Assembly: GCA_938007965.1 (NCBI GenBank)
Contig: CALLMH010000075.1
Location: 1-64,000, forward strand
Direction: 5' to 3'
DNA: 64,000 nt
Source: an uncultured Saprospiraceae bacterium
GTDB taxonomy: Bacteria; Bacteroidota; Bacteroidia; Chitinophagales; Saprospiraceae
In this document: positions 10,301-18,795 of the stretch, in pieces
Layout: each line of letters starts with the position of its first letter
Numbering within the stretch: the stretch's first letter is position 1
Translations under genes and position numbers: made by a program
Notes under the pieces: generated by a model
The model's database searches: none
Told to the model about the DNA's origin: nothing
What the model saw: the letters and a program-made list of their open reading frames with translations, nothing else

Positions 10301-12289
10301 AAGTGCCTCACCACATCCATCGGCTGCAGTTTCTGCAGTCGCTACTCCTGTTTCAGGTGCCGTTATAGTCACATCGGCTTGGAACACCTCGACATCTCCT
10401 AGATCTCCCTTCTGGACGAAGTTATCATATACTCCATCGAAATCAACGATTATATCAGTTTCTGTATTTGGATCTATATCCGCCGTGTTAGGATTATTAC
10501 CATCGACATTCATACCTTGTATACCGTAGTATAGGTTACCATCTTCAGTTCTGAAATAATTCATCGTTGTCCATACTAATTGATCACAACCTTCTATATC
10601 ATCATTCACATCAATAGGTCCGAATGATACACCACCAGCTGTATTTTCTCCTGGATCGACTACTATGCCTGGATATTGCTCAGTTACCCAAGACCCTACA
10701 AAATATTGAATATCATACGTCCAAGTACCATTATTGAGATTATATTTTAGGGTTTTTACATCATGGGCTCCTGTAGTAAACTTAGTGCCCCGCTCCGAAA
10801 AGATCATCTGCGAATTATCTGCAGAAAACGCAATATCAGAGATTCTTTCTCCTACACCTGGGACGTTAGAAATCTCTACTGTTTCACTTCCAGCTGCTGG
10901 AAAGTTTCCATTAGTTAGAGTGATACTATACATATCTCTAATGCTGCCGTCTAATCTTGCAAAATAAATTTTCTGTACTCCATCTTCACTATTGAGACCT
11001 ATACCCCATACTTGTTCGGAAGGTGCAACTATACCGTCTGATCCGTTATCAGCATCCCATGGATCGTATGTATCCAAAATAGATCCATCAGCACCGATTC
11101 TATAAATCTTACCATCTTCTAGATTACTAGCAAAGAGCTGATGATTCAATCTATCGTAGACTATATTTCCAATACCATTAAGTGCCCCGCCTGTATTAGG
11201 AAGTGCTACAAAAGGCTCAGCTAAGAAGTCATTATCAGGATGTGCTACGAAAATTTGGCCAGGACCAAATGGATCTGTATTGTATCCAGTATCATATATG
11301 TCAGATGCAGCTAGATACACGACATCGTTACTCCCAATCGCAATCCCGAAGATCTGACCAATCTGACCTAGAGTCCAATTAGCAGGATGTAAATCTGTAA
11401 TACTCGGTGCCCAATCAGATGACTGCGGTGCTGATCCAGTATTACGGATATCATATATAACTCCAACAGGGTCATCTGTATTGGCTTCTGCATTACAAGT
11501 GGCTACTGCCCATCCTGTGTAGGTTGTTGGTTCAGCGTCACAGTAACTTCCTAATGCGACATCAACCTCTGTTTCGGGACACCCGTTAAAATCTTCAGGA
11601 CAAGATATAGTAGGAGGTGCAGTACAACAACTGCCCTCTACAGTTACTGTAAAAGTACAGACAGTACTATTTCCACATAGGTCTGTGGCTGTGTACGTTA
11701 CGATAGTTTCCCCTTGAGCAAATGAATCACCACTATTATGAGATGAAACTAAATTATCCAACCCGCATACGTCTGTTGCTGTTGGCGCGGTCCAATTGAC
11801 AATTGCTTCACAGTTTTCGCCTGGACTAGTAAGAATATTATCTGGACATCCACTTATTGAGGGCCCATCTTCATCTTTTAAAAAGATTAACTGAGTACAA
11901 TCCGCAAATAAATAATTGTAGGTTTCATCTGGATATGTTGCGGTCCACATTCTATGGATTTCTAATTCCCCAGTGCAAGGACCTTGCGAAATTATTTCAT
12001 CTGTATAGGTCACGACTGGTGCTTCACAGAATGCATCACCTGCGACAGCTGAAGCAAAGCCTGTATTATCTGGAGCAATCTCCTCTCCAGCACAGCCTGT
12101 ATAGGTAGAAGGGCAAGTAATTATGGGTGCAGTACTACAATCTGTAAATGCAGAAGCACTCGGAAGAGATTTAATCTCTAGTTGATTGAGAAAGACTGGT
12201 CCCTGTGCATAAACACTGTTGTAGGTTACTGAAATTGAAAATACACAAATGATCAATAAATTGATCAACGTTGTAAATTTTGTCTTCAT
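7346..12289 (-). CDS. Giant HYR/C-type lectin/GEVED surface protein with T9SS tail
   Basis: A secreted protein of 1647 aa with a signal peptide (residues 1-29, ending SVYAQG). Domains in order: HYR-type beta modules from about 40; a region with an NHL or propeller look (about 276-530); further HYR modules (CTFTVTV and CSFTVTV ends); a C-type lectin-like domain (about 993-1116, GGYLATINSQEEND then YTNWANYQPNN); a HYR spacer; a second C-type lectin-like domain (about 1206-1333, GGYLAEINDAYENA then YTNWYANQPNN); a GEVED domain (about 1386-1515, ending HGEVEDYCVNI); and a type A T9SS sorting tail (about 1576-1647, VYPNPTTHILNVEL). It is probably anchored on the cell surface for carbohydrate or protein adhesion. 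Cysteines are frequent and paired in each HYR module. It forms a single-gene unit. Confidence 0.9.
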   Translation of the reverse strand: MKTKFTTLINLLIICVFSISVTYNSVYAQGPVFLNQLEIKSLPSASAFTDCSTAPIITCPSTYTGCAGEEIAPDNTGFASAVAGDAFCEAPVVTYTDEIISQGPCTGELEIHRMWTATYPDETYNYLFADCTQLIFLKDEDGPSISGCPDNILTSPGENCEAIVNWTAPTATDVCGLDNLVSSHNSGDSFAQGETIVTYTATDLCGNSTVCTFTVTVEGSCCTAPPTISCPEDFNGCPETEVDVALGSYCDAEPTTYTGWAVATCNAEANTDDPVGVIYDIRNTGSAPQSSDWAPSITDLHPANWTLGQIGQIFGIAIGSNDVVYLAASDIYDTGYNTDPFGPGQIFVAHPDNDFLAEPFVALPNTGGALNGIGNIVYDRLNHQLFASNLEDGKIYRIGADGSILDTYDPWDADNGSDGIVAPSEQVWGIGLNSEDGVQKIYFARLDGSIRDMYSITLTNGNFPAAGSETVEISNVPGVGERISDIAFSADNSQMIFSERGTKFTTGAHDVKTLKYNLNNGTWTYDIQYFVGSWVTEQYPGIVVDPGENTAGGVSFGPIDVNDDIEGCDQLVWTTMNYFRTEDGNLYYGIQGMNVDGNNPNTADIDPNTETDIIVDFDGVYDNFVQKGDLGDVEVFQADVTITAPETGVATAETAADGCGEALITFEDDIISEGTCGAITINRIWTATDSNNSTLSSSCTQVITLEDTEAPAITNLPDDITIAPNNDCTAIVTWTEPTFDDNCGLASSSSNITSGSTFDEGTTAVTYTAIDNCGLSTTASFTVTVSACCVAPPTITCPADYQECIGASIGTNFTGNATASPGSSTCQSPIISYDDEIISAGPCDGAISIIRTWTATDPDNGLTASCEQSVIITDENAPVISNCPSDITIETSTGGAQVTWNEPTAQDGCGLEWLMGDFTSGDTFEIGVTEVTYTAQDFCGNTTLCSFTVTVESAGTITCNDDIVVECGDAAGTPISWDLPEIVTGCSNCNVGDSIPGFIYMGSLDGSLYYCSTAPAASSSASAIASSNGGYLATINSQEENDLLSGFLNSQCALIGLSDSAHEGTFVWSNGEPLEYTNWANYQPNNEGGNQDCTVLCADGWNDTQCEVAYEFIMEIPCTTYEQTSGLPNGSIFPVGTDTISYLVTDACGTELSCSFTVTVDESVHLVCPGDYTFTCPAGATNVTAYWDTPELETCCTGCDSGNDEIAGYMYMGSYGGSKYYCSLANATWPAANSISKSHGGYLAEINDAYENAFLANILTLQRAWIGLNDAGSEGSFKWSTGSAPTYTNWYANQPNNTNNYQDYVAMLNDGQWNDEYNNIAMEYIMEIPCSSVVQIGGPSSGSSLPIGVTTITYAGIDACGNTDTCSFDITINGTVGCQSYGQESWYTWIENFGLGSYANPSGNNGGYGDFTDGQCVDIVSGHPFPITLTPGFASNIYTMYWKVWIDYNHDGDYLDAGEYIAYGAGHQELNGVVTIPTSCILGETTMRVSMKYGAYPSGPCAIFSHGEVEDYCVNISGGSSSFNGLQLTTDADAPVLLGSNEVSKRSVSTDLEADILARQSPDAFNTNSKSEIQVYPNPTTHILNVELKDNKEVEFILLNSEGKKAMNSTLDFSNGSQSIDLSGLPNGVYLLRSMDGKYSKKVLVQK

Positions 12290-12376
12290 AATAAGTTTGA
12301 TTTGATTCTACATACCTATTGCAATGCAGAATAAGATCATTGTTGTCTCTCATGGTAATTTCATTTTAATGCAAAA

Positions 12377-12388
12377 GACATGCATGTC
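12377..12388. promoter_or_regulatory. 12-bp perfect palindrome upstream of the giant surface protein gene
   Basis: GACATGCATGTC is a perfect palindrome 88 bp upstream of the start codon at 12289. It could be an operator. No regulator is identified, and a 12-bp palindrome can arise by chance. Confidence 0.25.
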
Positions 12389-12813
12389 GTACTCTATCAA
12401 TTCTATTAGTTGTAGAATGTGTTAGATAATTATACCTGATTCATATGACGTTTCAAATGAGTGGCAAGGATGTGTAAATTGTTTTGTCAAGTAGTTGACA
12501 TTACATTAGATAGACGGGTAGAATTGGACGTAGGTACCACTTTAGTATGTTATAGTTTTCATAAACAAGTGTTAAGGGTCTGAAAATTAAACCTCTGCAA
12601 TGAATGAAATGAATGGTAATGTGATACTAAATAAATGCTGCACGAGGGAACACCACAAGTTGAAAACTGATAATTGATCTTAAGATTTCGTGGTTATTAG
12701 GCATTTATTATTATCGAGTGGAGTGATAATAGACATGCCTTGCGAAGCTATAGCTGCAATTGTGGAGTAGTATGATAAATAACACCTTCCTCTCCTACAA
12801 ATAATTGAAGGAC
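12389..12813. other. Gene-free stretch with one clear hairpin
   Basis: Together with its flanks this makes a 630-bp gap without a credible gene. It holds a hairpin at 12700-12739: outer arms GGCAT/ATGCC and inner arms TATTATC/GATAATA around GAGTGGAGT. There is no T-run beside it, so it is not an obvious terminator. The minus strand has a short open stretch here, but it lacks a start and family resemblance. Confidence 0.4.
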
Positions 12814-12857
12814 ACAAAAAAATAAAGTGACAACAGAATCAACTGCTATCACTTTAT
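12814..12857 (-). terminator. Terminator of the ECF sigma factor gene
   Basis: ATAAAGTGA and TCACTTTAT form a 9-bp stem. On the minus strand a run of seven T follows. It lies 63 bp beyond the sigma factor stop codon. Confidence 0.7.
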
Positions 12858-12919
12858 ATTAACTAACTAAAACTATTCTTAAAAAACTACAATATTCTTA
12901 ATTGAATGCTACAGTGTTA

Positions 12920-13462
12920 TTAGCTATAGGCCAATTTTGTTCTTACTAAATTATAATCACCGTAGTGGCTTTTTATGCTTGCTTTCAGAGCCTTTCTGGC
13001 AAAAAAGATTCTACTCTTTACAGTTCCAAGTGGTAAATCCAACTCATCTGCAATTTCTTGATATTTAAATCCAGTATAATGCATCATAAATGGCTTTCTG
13101 ATACTCTCGTCCAATTTTTTGATCATACTTGTGAGCTCATTCATAAGTATATTTCTACCAGCATCATTATCTACTGATTTATCTCCACTATTTATAAAGA
13201 ATTCATTTTCAGTAGTATCTATGATCGTATTTCTCTTAACTTTCTTCCTGTAGTTGTTAATGAAAATGTTCTTCATTATTGTAAAAGTCCATGCCTTGAA
13301 GTTTGTACCAGGTCTGAACTTTTCCCTATTCGTCATTGCTCTGAATGCCGTCTCTTGATATAAATCTTTAGCATCCTCTTGGTTCTTTGTAAGATTATAC
13401 GCAAAAGAATTAAGTGATGATGTAAGAAAGTCAAATTTTGAATCAAATTCTATGGTTGACAT
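12920..13462 (-). CDS. ECF-type RNA polymerase sigma factor
   Basis: A sigma-70 family factor of 180 aa with only regions 2 and 4. Region 2 is near the N-terminus (DAKDLYQETAFRAMTNREKF, then FKAWTFTIMKNIFINNYRKK). Region 4 is at about 110-165 (MMHYTGFKYQEIADELDLPL, followed by TVKSRIFFARKAL). It directs RNA polymerase to alternative promoters. No anti-sigma factor or SusCD pair lies beside it, which leaves its signal unknown. It has a good promoter of the housekeeping type (13495-13525) and its own terminator, so it is monocistronic. Confidence 0.93.
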   Translation of the reverse strand: MSTIEFDSKFDFLTSSLNSFAYNLTKNQEDAKDLYQETAFRAMTNREKFRPGTNFKAWTFTIMKNIFINNYRKKVKRNTIIDTTENEFFINSGDKSVDNDAGRNILMNELTSMIKKLDESIRKPFMMHYTGFKYQEIADELDLPLGTVKSRIFFARKALKASIKSHYGDYNLVRTKLAYS

Positions 13463-13494
13463 AAGCTTGAATTTATAGTGTTAAATTGATAGAA

Positions 13495-13525
13495 CAAATA
13501 TAGATGAAGTTAAACAGAATACCAA
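13495..13525 (-). promoter_or_regulatory. Promoter of the ECF sigma factor gene
   Basis: On the minus strand TTG (13525-13523) is followed after 20 nt by TATATTTG (13502-13495). Both the words and the spacing fit the Bacteroidota housekeeping promoter. It predicts a leader of roughly 30 nt. Confidence 0.65.
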
Positions 13526-13622
13526 CATTAATTAAACAAAAACCTAAATTAAATATCCAATAAATTAAAATACCCAATTTAATCATTGACTATCAGTTAT
13601 TTATGGATTGTAAATAAATTGT

Positions 13623-13664
13623 TAAATATTTTACTTTCAGTACGTACTGAAAGTAAAATATTTA
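13623..13664. repeat. 42-bp perfect palindrome without spacer
   Basis: The left arm starts TAAATATTTTACTTTCAG and the right arm is its exact complement, meeting at GTAC at the centre (13642-13645). All 21 pairs match. It lies between two divergent transcription units and has no adjacent T-run. It could be a protein binding site, a cruciform or recombination site, or a processed RNA hairpin. Confidence 0.85.
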
Positions 13665-14189
13665 CTCCTTGGATTAAAACATCAAATTCACCATTGAATT
13701 TTAGTGTTTTTCATCAGTTTTTGATGGTTTATAATATTATCGCTAAGAGCATACTCAAAAAGGTATGAGTAGATATATCGATAAGTAAGAACACTTTGTG
13801 GATTCAAGAGCTTTATATAGTTGTAGTAGTTTTTGATACTATATCAAGCGATTTATAAAGTTGACCAATATTTTTTTCGAAAATGATCAGCTAGAATACA
13901 CAGTTGTGTTACGTATTTCTATTAGTTTAATAGTCCTCATTTCAGATCCATCTATTTAGAATGCATTCATTCCACAAGATTATCAAGCATATTCTCGAAC
14001 ACATGCTTCTATCAGCACCATCGGCTAGAGAGGATATACTATCGATTGTAATCTAACGCAATACGTATATAATATATAATATATCTAAGGGAGCCCAATT
14101 ATGGCTCACATTAAATTTTATTTATATCAGTTAAATAAAATTGTAATAATTACCAGTATATTTTTTCTTTTTAATGAGAAATTGCAACA
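13665..14189. other. Gene-free, very AT-rich stretch
   Basis: Part of the 959-bp gap between the sigma factor and the 1375-aa surface protein. I see no gene here. Short frames on both strands lack family resemblance and overlap the structured elements. The palindrome lies on its left and a candidate small RNA on its right. Confidence 0.4.
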
Positions 14190-14197
14190 TATATTTG
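14190..14197 (+). promoter_or_regulatory. Candidate -7 box of the small RNA
   Basis: TATATTTG matches TAnnTTTG exactly, and its end is 7 nt before the first predicted helix of the RNA at 14204. A clear -33 TTG is absent; the upstream region is T-rich. Confidence 0.4.
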
Positions 14198-14203
14198 CAC
14201 TTC

Positions 14204-14310
14204 GAGGATTAGATATTGTATGACGAATCAATATCAATACAAAGCTGCCCCCAGCAGTATTCTCCTCAATAATCTGAACCTTAGACGCATACGGCGTTCT
14301 AGGCTTTTTT
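14204..14310 (+). ncRNA. Candidate structured small RNA, about 107 nt
   Basis: The sequence folds by hand into a compact three-way junction plus terminator. P1 is GAGGA (14204-14208) with TCCTC (14263-14267). P2 is GATATTG (14212-14218) with CAATATC (14229-14235). P3 is AATAC (14236-14240) with GTATT (14257-14261), capped by GCTG/CAGC around CCCC. A bulged 9-bp stem (14279-14303) followed by CTTTTTT ends it. A TATATTTG box lies just upstream. It sits 111 bp before the 1375-aa surface protein gene and could be a separate sRNA or an attenuating leader. I do not recognise a known RNA family. Confidence 0.4.
14279..14310 (+). terminator. Terminator of the candidate small RNA
   Basis: C279-C280 pair with G302-G303, TAGA with TCTA and CGC with GCG, with one bulged T on each side and an ATACG loop. 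The run CTTTTTT follows. Confidence 0.6.
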
Positions 14311-14421
14311 ATACTTTGTACTAAGTAGATTATTGAGATTATTAAAAGCAATTCTTTCATTATCCATTTGGTACAAGGTTTTACTCATATACTTATTTAA
14401 TAACCAAAACTTTATTTACCT

Positions 14422-17400
14422 ATGGTAAAAACCTATCCTATTAACTCAGAAAGGAAATGGTATTTCGCAAGCGTTATACTTATTTTCGCTCTTTCTTTTC
14501 TATCTTTTGCAGAAGCATCGGCGCAGGCACTCGCTTGTAATGATAATGTACAAGTATCTCTAGATCAAGACTGTGAGGCAGACATCACTCCAGGTATGAT
14601 TTTAGAAGGAGAAGACGAAGATCTTATCGACAATTATTCCGTATCTATAAGTGGCATCACTGGTACTATCGTCACTTCCCCTGGTGTATATAGTGTTACG
14701 ATCACTGATAGCTCAAACGGCAATAGCTGTTGGGGAAACATCACAGTAGAAGACAAACTAGCTCCAGCGATACTTGGATGTGATTGTCCTCCAGGAAATG
14801 ATGACCCCGAATGTCAGTTTCTATGTACTGACCTTGACAATGTATTAAACAACTTAATCCCAGTACCGCAGCCAGAAGTTGAGGAGAACTGTGGTTCTTT
14901 TGTTTCAGAATATTCAGATCAAGTAACAGACGGAGGTTGTGGAGAAAAGATAATCACTAGATCGTGGTTATTCACTGATAACAGTGGCAACACAGCTGTC
15001 GGCTGCACACAACAATTTACAACATTAGCAGTAGCTTTGACTGATATAACTGCTCCAGTAAGCCCTATAGAACTTGGCTGTGGTGCAGATATAAGCATGC
15101 CTGCTATTGTAGACTTTTTCACTCCTTCATTAGGCGCGAGTACTGCCCTTACCTATGGTTACCCGACTGCCAACGGAGTAGCGATCAATGGTACGATTTG
15201 TAACCTTGCCGCTACGAAAGTAGATTTAGAAATTCCAGCATGTGATCAATCTTGTAGCAATAGTTTCAAAGTGATCAGAGATTGGACGATCTTAGATTGG
15301 TGTACTGGAGAAGCTACTAACTTCACTCAGATTATAAAAGCTATAGATAATGAAGCGCCAACAATCCAAGCGCAAGACATTACTGTAAGTACTGATCCAT
15401 GGGTATGTGCGGCAAACTTCTATCTACAAGCACCATCAATCTTACATGATGACTGTACTGATTTCGTAGAGTATACTGTAACTGGACCAGCGGGAGTAAC
15501 GATTACTTTTGATTCTCAATTGAATCTATATTTCGCATCCAATGCTCCAAAGGGAACAAATACATTCATATATACAGCATCAGACTGTTGTGGAAATACT
15601 GCCGTAGATCCTATCCAAGTAACTGTAGTGGATCAGACGGCTCCAGTAGCTGTAGCAAAACAAAACATTGTTATTTCATTAACTCAATCAGCGACCGCAA
15701 ATGGAACAGCGAAACTATTCGCGCCATCTGTAGATAATGGATCGCATGATGGATGTACAGGTGTAAAATTAGAAATCAGAAGAGACAATGATGAATGTAA
15801 CGAACCAGGAAATTCAACTTACAACAATGACGGTCATTCATTTGATAGTACAAGTGATATAGATGATGGTCAGTGGGTTAAATTCTGTTGTGAAGATCTT
15901 ACGAATGCTGAGGTAGATGTAGATGGCGACGGAGTACTAGATGCAGGATACGTAAAGGTATGGCTTAGAGTATGGGATGACGGCGACATGGATGGTACAT
16001 TCGGCTCAGCTGGAGACAACTTCAATGAGACATGGTCATTCGTCAAAGTAGAAGATAAATTAAACCCAAGTATCCAATGTCCATCAGATATTACAATCGC
16101 TTGTGATGATGACGCTGATGACTTAAGTCTTACAGGTATGGCTACTGGGTCATTCACATGTGACGGAGCAAATGTAATATACAATGACATAATAAATAAT
16201 GTAAATACATGTGGTGTAGGATTCATAAGAAGAAGATGGTCTATCGAAGGTAATCCTCAAGTATTCTGTGATCAGACGATTACAAAATCAGCTGGTGACC
16301 TATTTAATGGTAATATCTCTTGGCCGTCTGACTATACGACAGATTGCACAGATATCGATGGAAATGACAATATCCCTACTTGGTCAGCTCCTGGTTGTTC
16401 GCTTGTAGGATACAATGTTGAGTCAGATACATTCCAATTCGAAGATGGAGCTTGCTTCAAAATCATAAACGAATGGACAGTACTAGATTGGTGTCAATAT
16501 GATCCAAACGCTAATAACCCAACTGGAATCTGGTCGCACATACAAGTAATCAGAGTCCTAGATGATGAAGCACCAGTATTAACATGTACTGATGAAATGT
16601 TCGCTGTATCAGATAATCAAGATGTAGATGGTGATGGCAACAAGTGTGAAACCAAATCTCTCATGCTGACGAATATGGCAGACGATAATGGTGACTGCGC
16701 TAGTGAATGGTTGAAGTGGACTGTACTCGTAGATCTATGGGGTGATGGTACTTATGATTATGAATATTCTAGTTTCTTACCTTCATTTGATGGTAACTTC
16801 AATGATACAAATGGAAACGGAATCGATGATATCTATCTTGCACCTACATCATCAGGCGAAGAAGTAAAGATTACACTACCAGAAGATATCCAAGGATCGA
16901 TGAGTAATCATAAAGTTAGATGGTCAGTATCTGATGGATGTCAGAATGTAACAAGTTGTGAAAATACATTTATGGTCGTAGATAAAAAAGCACCTACGCC
17001 TTACTGTATAGATATCAGCACTGCACTCATGGATAATGGAATGGTAGAGCTATGGGCTTGTGATTTCGATCTTGGTAGTTTCGATAATTGTACTACTGAA
17101 GAAGAATTAAGATTTACATTTACAAGTACGCCGCCGCAAAACGATCCTAACTACAATCCAGATACAAAATGTTCTTCTAGAGTGTTTGATTGTGATGATT
17201 TGACAGGAGAACCAGTAATGGTAAGCATGTACGTATGGGACGAAAAAGGCAACTCTGACTTCTGTGAAGTAGAACTTACGCTAGTAGATAATCAAGGTGG
17301 ATGTGAAACAGGTAATGGTATGAGAATAGCTGGATCTATCACTACACCTAATAATGTAGCATTAAATGACATCACTGTAGTACTACAAGCGCCAGATCTA

Positions 17401-18549
17401 GAATATACTAAAATTGATAACACAAATGAAGAAGGAGATTACGCATTCAACAACAATCCAAATCTAGCATCATATAGCATTACTCCTAAGAAGGATGATA
17501 ATTATCTAGATGGTGTGAGCACACTGGACCTTGTAAAAATCCAAAGACATATCTTAGGATTAGAGGAGATTGAAGATTCGTATAAAGTAATCGCTTCTGA
17601 CATCAACAATGATGAGAAATTAAGTGCAGCTGATTTACTTCAACTGAGAAAATTGATTTTAGGTGTCATCACTCAACTGCCAGAACAAACAAGTTACATA
17701 TTGGTAGATGCAAATCAAGAATTCACTAATGCTACTCAGCCTTGGCCACTTCAGACTGACATCACAATAGATGCACTCGATCAGCATATCGACGACCAAA
17801 ACTTCATCGCTGTAAAAGTAGGTGATGTGACGGACAATGCTACTTTCGGATTGACTGCAACACATACGAGTGAAGTAAGAAGTAACAAAGCACTTGGGCT
17901 ATCTATCGACAATGAGATGTTGACTGTAAATGAATCAGCTAGCATAAATGTGAATGCTCATAATAGTCAATCAGTTATAGGATTACAATTCTCTATTGAT
18001 ATCGAAGGACTACATAACATTAGATTATCAGCTGGCTCGCTGAATATTACAGAGGCCAACTACTCTATCGAGGGATCTGAGATAAAATTCTCTTGGTCAG
18101 CTGCACAGTCGATGAATCTAATCGCAGGTGAGACACTATTCTCTATAGAAGGTATAGCAACAAAATCTATATCCACTGAAAGTGTGATCACATTGAACGA
18201 GAAGGCATCAGTATCCGCTGAAGCATACGGGTCAGATCTAAAAGTAATGAATCTTGAGATCGTAACAAGAGATCTAGTTGAAAATAATAACTTTGAAGTA
18301 TTACAGAATGAGCCGAATCCATTTGGCGAAACGACTACGATTTCATACAACCTGCCTCAAGCGGGGACTGTGAGCCTATCTATTGCTGATGTAACAGGTA
18401 GTATCGTATATACAAAAAACACAGATGCGCCCAAAGGCGAAGGTCAGTTTGCAATAAATGCTGAAGATCTATCACAATCAGGAGTATACTACTACACCGT
18501 TACTACTGGTGATCAATCTGTGACGAACAAAATGATTTTAATAAAATAA
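14422..18549 (+). CDS. HYR/dockerin/cohesin-like surface protein with T9SS tail
   Basis: A secreted protein of 1375 aa with a signal peptide (about 1-34, ending AEASAQA). The first 1000 residues are Cys-rich, Asp-rich beta modules related to HYR repeats (DKLAPAI, DNEAPTI, DQTAPVAV and DDEAPVLT starts). A dockerin type I-like region lies at about 1024-1081 (DGVSTLDLVKIQRHILGL and DINNDEKLSAADLLQLRKL, two Ca-binding-like loops). A cohesin-like domain is at about 1154-1280 (VIGLQFSIDI). The tail is a T9SS type A signal (NEPNPFGETTTISYNLPQAG, ending KMILIK). It probably sits on the cell surface. The dockerin resembles that of the thioredoxin-like protein at 20546. It has its own terminator. Confidence 0.88.
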   Translation: MVKTYPINSERKWYFASVILIFALSFLSFAEASAQALACNDNVQVSLDQDCEADITPGMILEGEDEDLIDNYSVSISGITGTIVTSPGVYSVTITDSSNGNSCWGNITVEDKLAPAILGCDCPPGNDDPECQFLCTDLDNVLNNLIPVPQPEVEENCGSFVSEYSDQVTDGGCGEKIITRSWLFTDNSGNTAVGCTQQFTTLAVALTDITAPVSPIELGCGADISMPAIVDFFTPSLGASTALTYGYPTANGVAINGTICNLAATKVDLEIPACDQSCSNSFKVIRDWTILDWCTGEATNFTQIIKAIDNEAPTIQAQDITVSTDPWVCAANFYLQAPSILHDDCTDFVEYTVTGPAGVTITFDSQLNLYFASNAPKGTNTFIYTASDCCGNTAVDPIQVTVVDQTAPVAVAKQNIVISLTQSATANGTAKLFAPSVDNGSHDGCTGVKLEIRRDNDECNEPGNSTYNNDGHSFDSTSDIDDGQWVKFCCEDLTNAEVDVDGDGVLDAGYVKVWLRVWDDGDMDGTFGSAGDNFNETWSFVKVEDKLNPSIQCPSDITIACDDDADDLSLTGMATGSFTCDGANVIYNDIINNVNTCGVGFIRRRWSIEGNPQVFCDQTITKSAGDLFNGNISWPSDYTTDCTDIDGNDNIPTWSAPGCSLVGYNVESDTFQFEDGACFKIINEWTVLDWCQYDPNANNPTGIWSHIQVIRVLDDEAPVLTCTDEMFAVSDNQDVDGDGNKCETKSLMLTNMADDNGDCASEWLKWTVLVDLWGDGTYDYEYSSFLPSFDGNFNDTNGNGIDDIYLAPTSSGEEVKITLPEDIQGSMSNHKVRWSVSDGCQNVTSCENTFMVVDKKAPTPYCIDISTALMDNGMVELWACDFDLGSFDNCTTEEELRFTFTSTPPQNDPNYNPDTKCSSRVFDCDDLTGEPVMVSMYVWDEKGNSDFCEVELTLVDNQGGCETGNGMRIAGSITTPNNVALNDITVVLQAPDLEYTKIDNTNEEGDYAFNNNPNLASYSITPKKDDNYLDGVSTLDLVKIQRHILGLEEIEDSYKVIASDINNDEKLSAADLLQLRKLILGVITQLPEQTSYILVDANQEFTNATQPWPLQTDITIDALDQHIDDQNFIAVKVGDVTDNATFGLTATHTSEVRSNKALGLSIDNEMLTVNESASINVNAHNSQSVIGLQFSIDIEGLHNIRLSAGSLNITEANYSIEGSEIKFSWSAAQSMNLIAGETLFSIEGIATKSISTESVITLNEKASVSAEAYGSDLKVMNLEIVTRDLVENNNFEVLQNEPNPFGETTTISYNLPQAGTVSLSIADVTGSIVYTKNTDAPKGEGQFAINAEDLSQSGVYYYTVTTGDQSVTNKMILIK

Positions 18550-18651
18550 GTTCTGGAAATCCATAAACTCAGACGGAATGGCAGTTCTGTCACAGAGATT
18601 AATTATGGAGAGTTTAGAAATTAGGTTTTTTAAGTGATGGTTTAAGTTAAA

Positions 18652-18688
18652 AGTCAGCATCTCATTTGAGGTGTTGGCTTTTTTATTT
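18652..18688 (+). terminator. Terminator of the 1375-aa surface protein gene
   Basis: AGTCAGCATCTC and GAGGTGTTGGCT form a 12-bp stem with three wobble pairs around ATTT. A T-run follows. Confidence 0.75.
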
Positions 18689-18759
18689 TTCAGTCAAGCT
18701 TCAATTTATGTTCTATTTATGATACACTTAGTATTAACTATTTCTTATAAAATTGATTT

Positions 18760-18790
18760 TTGACATTCCCGTAACGAATGCGTAATTTTA
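18760..18790 (+). promoter_or_regulatory. Candidate promoter of the serine hydrolase gene
   Basis: TTG (18760-18762) and TAATTTTA (18783-18790) are 20 nt apart. The -7 box overlaps the first in-frame ATG (18778), which favours the second ATG at 18796 as the true start. Confidence 0.4.
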
Positions 18791-18795
18791 CAACT

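Noticed and set aside
12660-12800. Minus-strand open stretch that could be a decayed gene
   Set aside because: About 45 codons without a proper start or recognisable family; chance is more likely.
13586-13768. 60-aa plus-strand frame over the 42-bp palindrome
   Set aside because: Low-complexity AT-rich sequence; part of the frame encodes the palindrome, and there is no homology pattern.
14127-14360. 77-aa minus-strand reading frame
   Set aside because: It crosses the structured RNA and its terminator, and its composition is not protein-like; the structural explanation on the plus strand is better.
18778-18795. Upstream ATG for the serine hydrolase
   Set aside because: It lies just upstream of the apparent -7 box and would place extra residues before a complete signal peptide.
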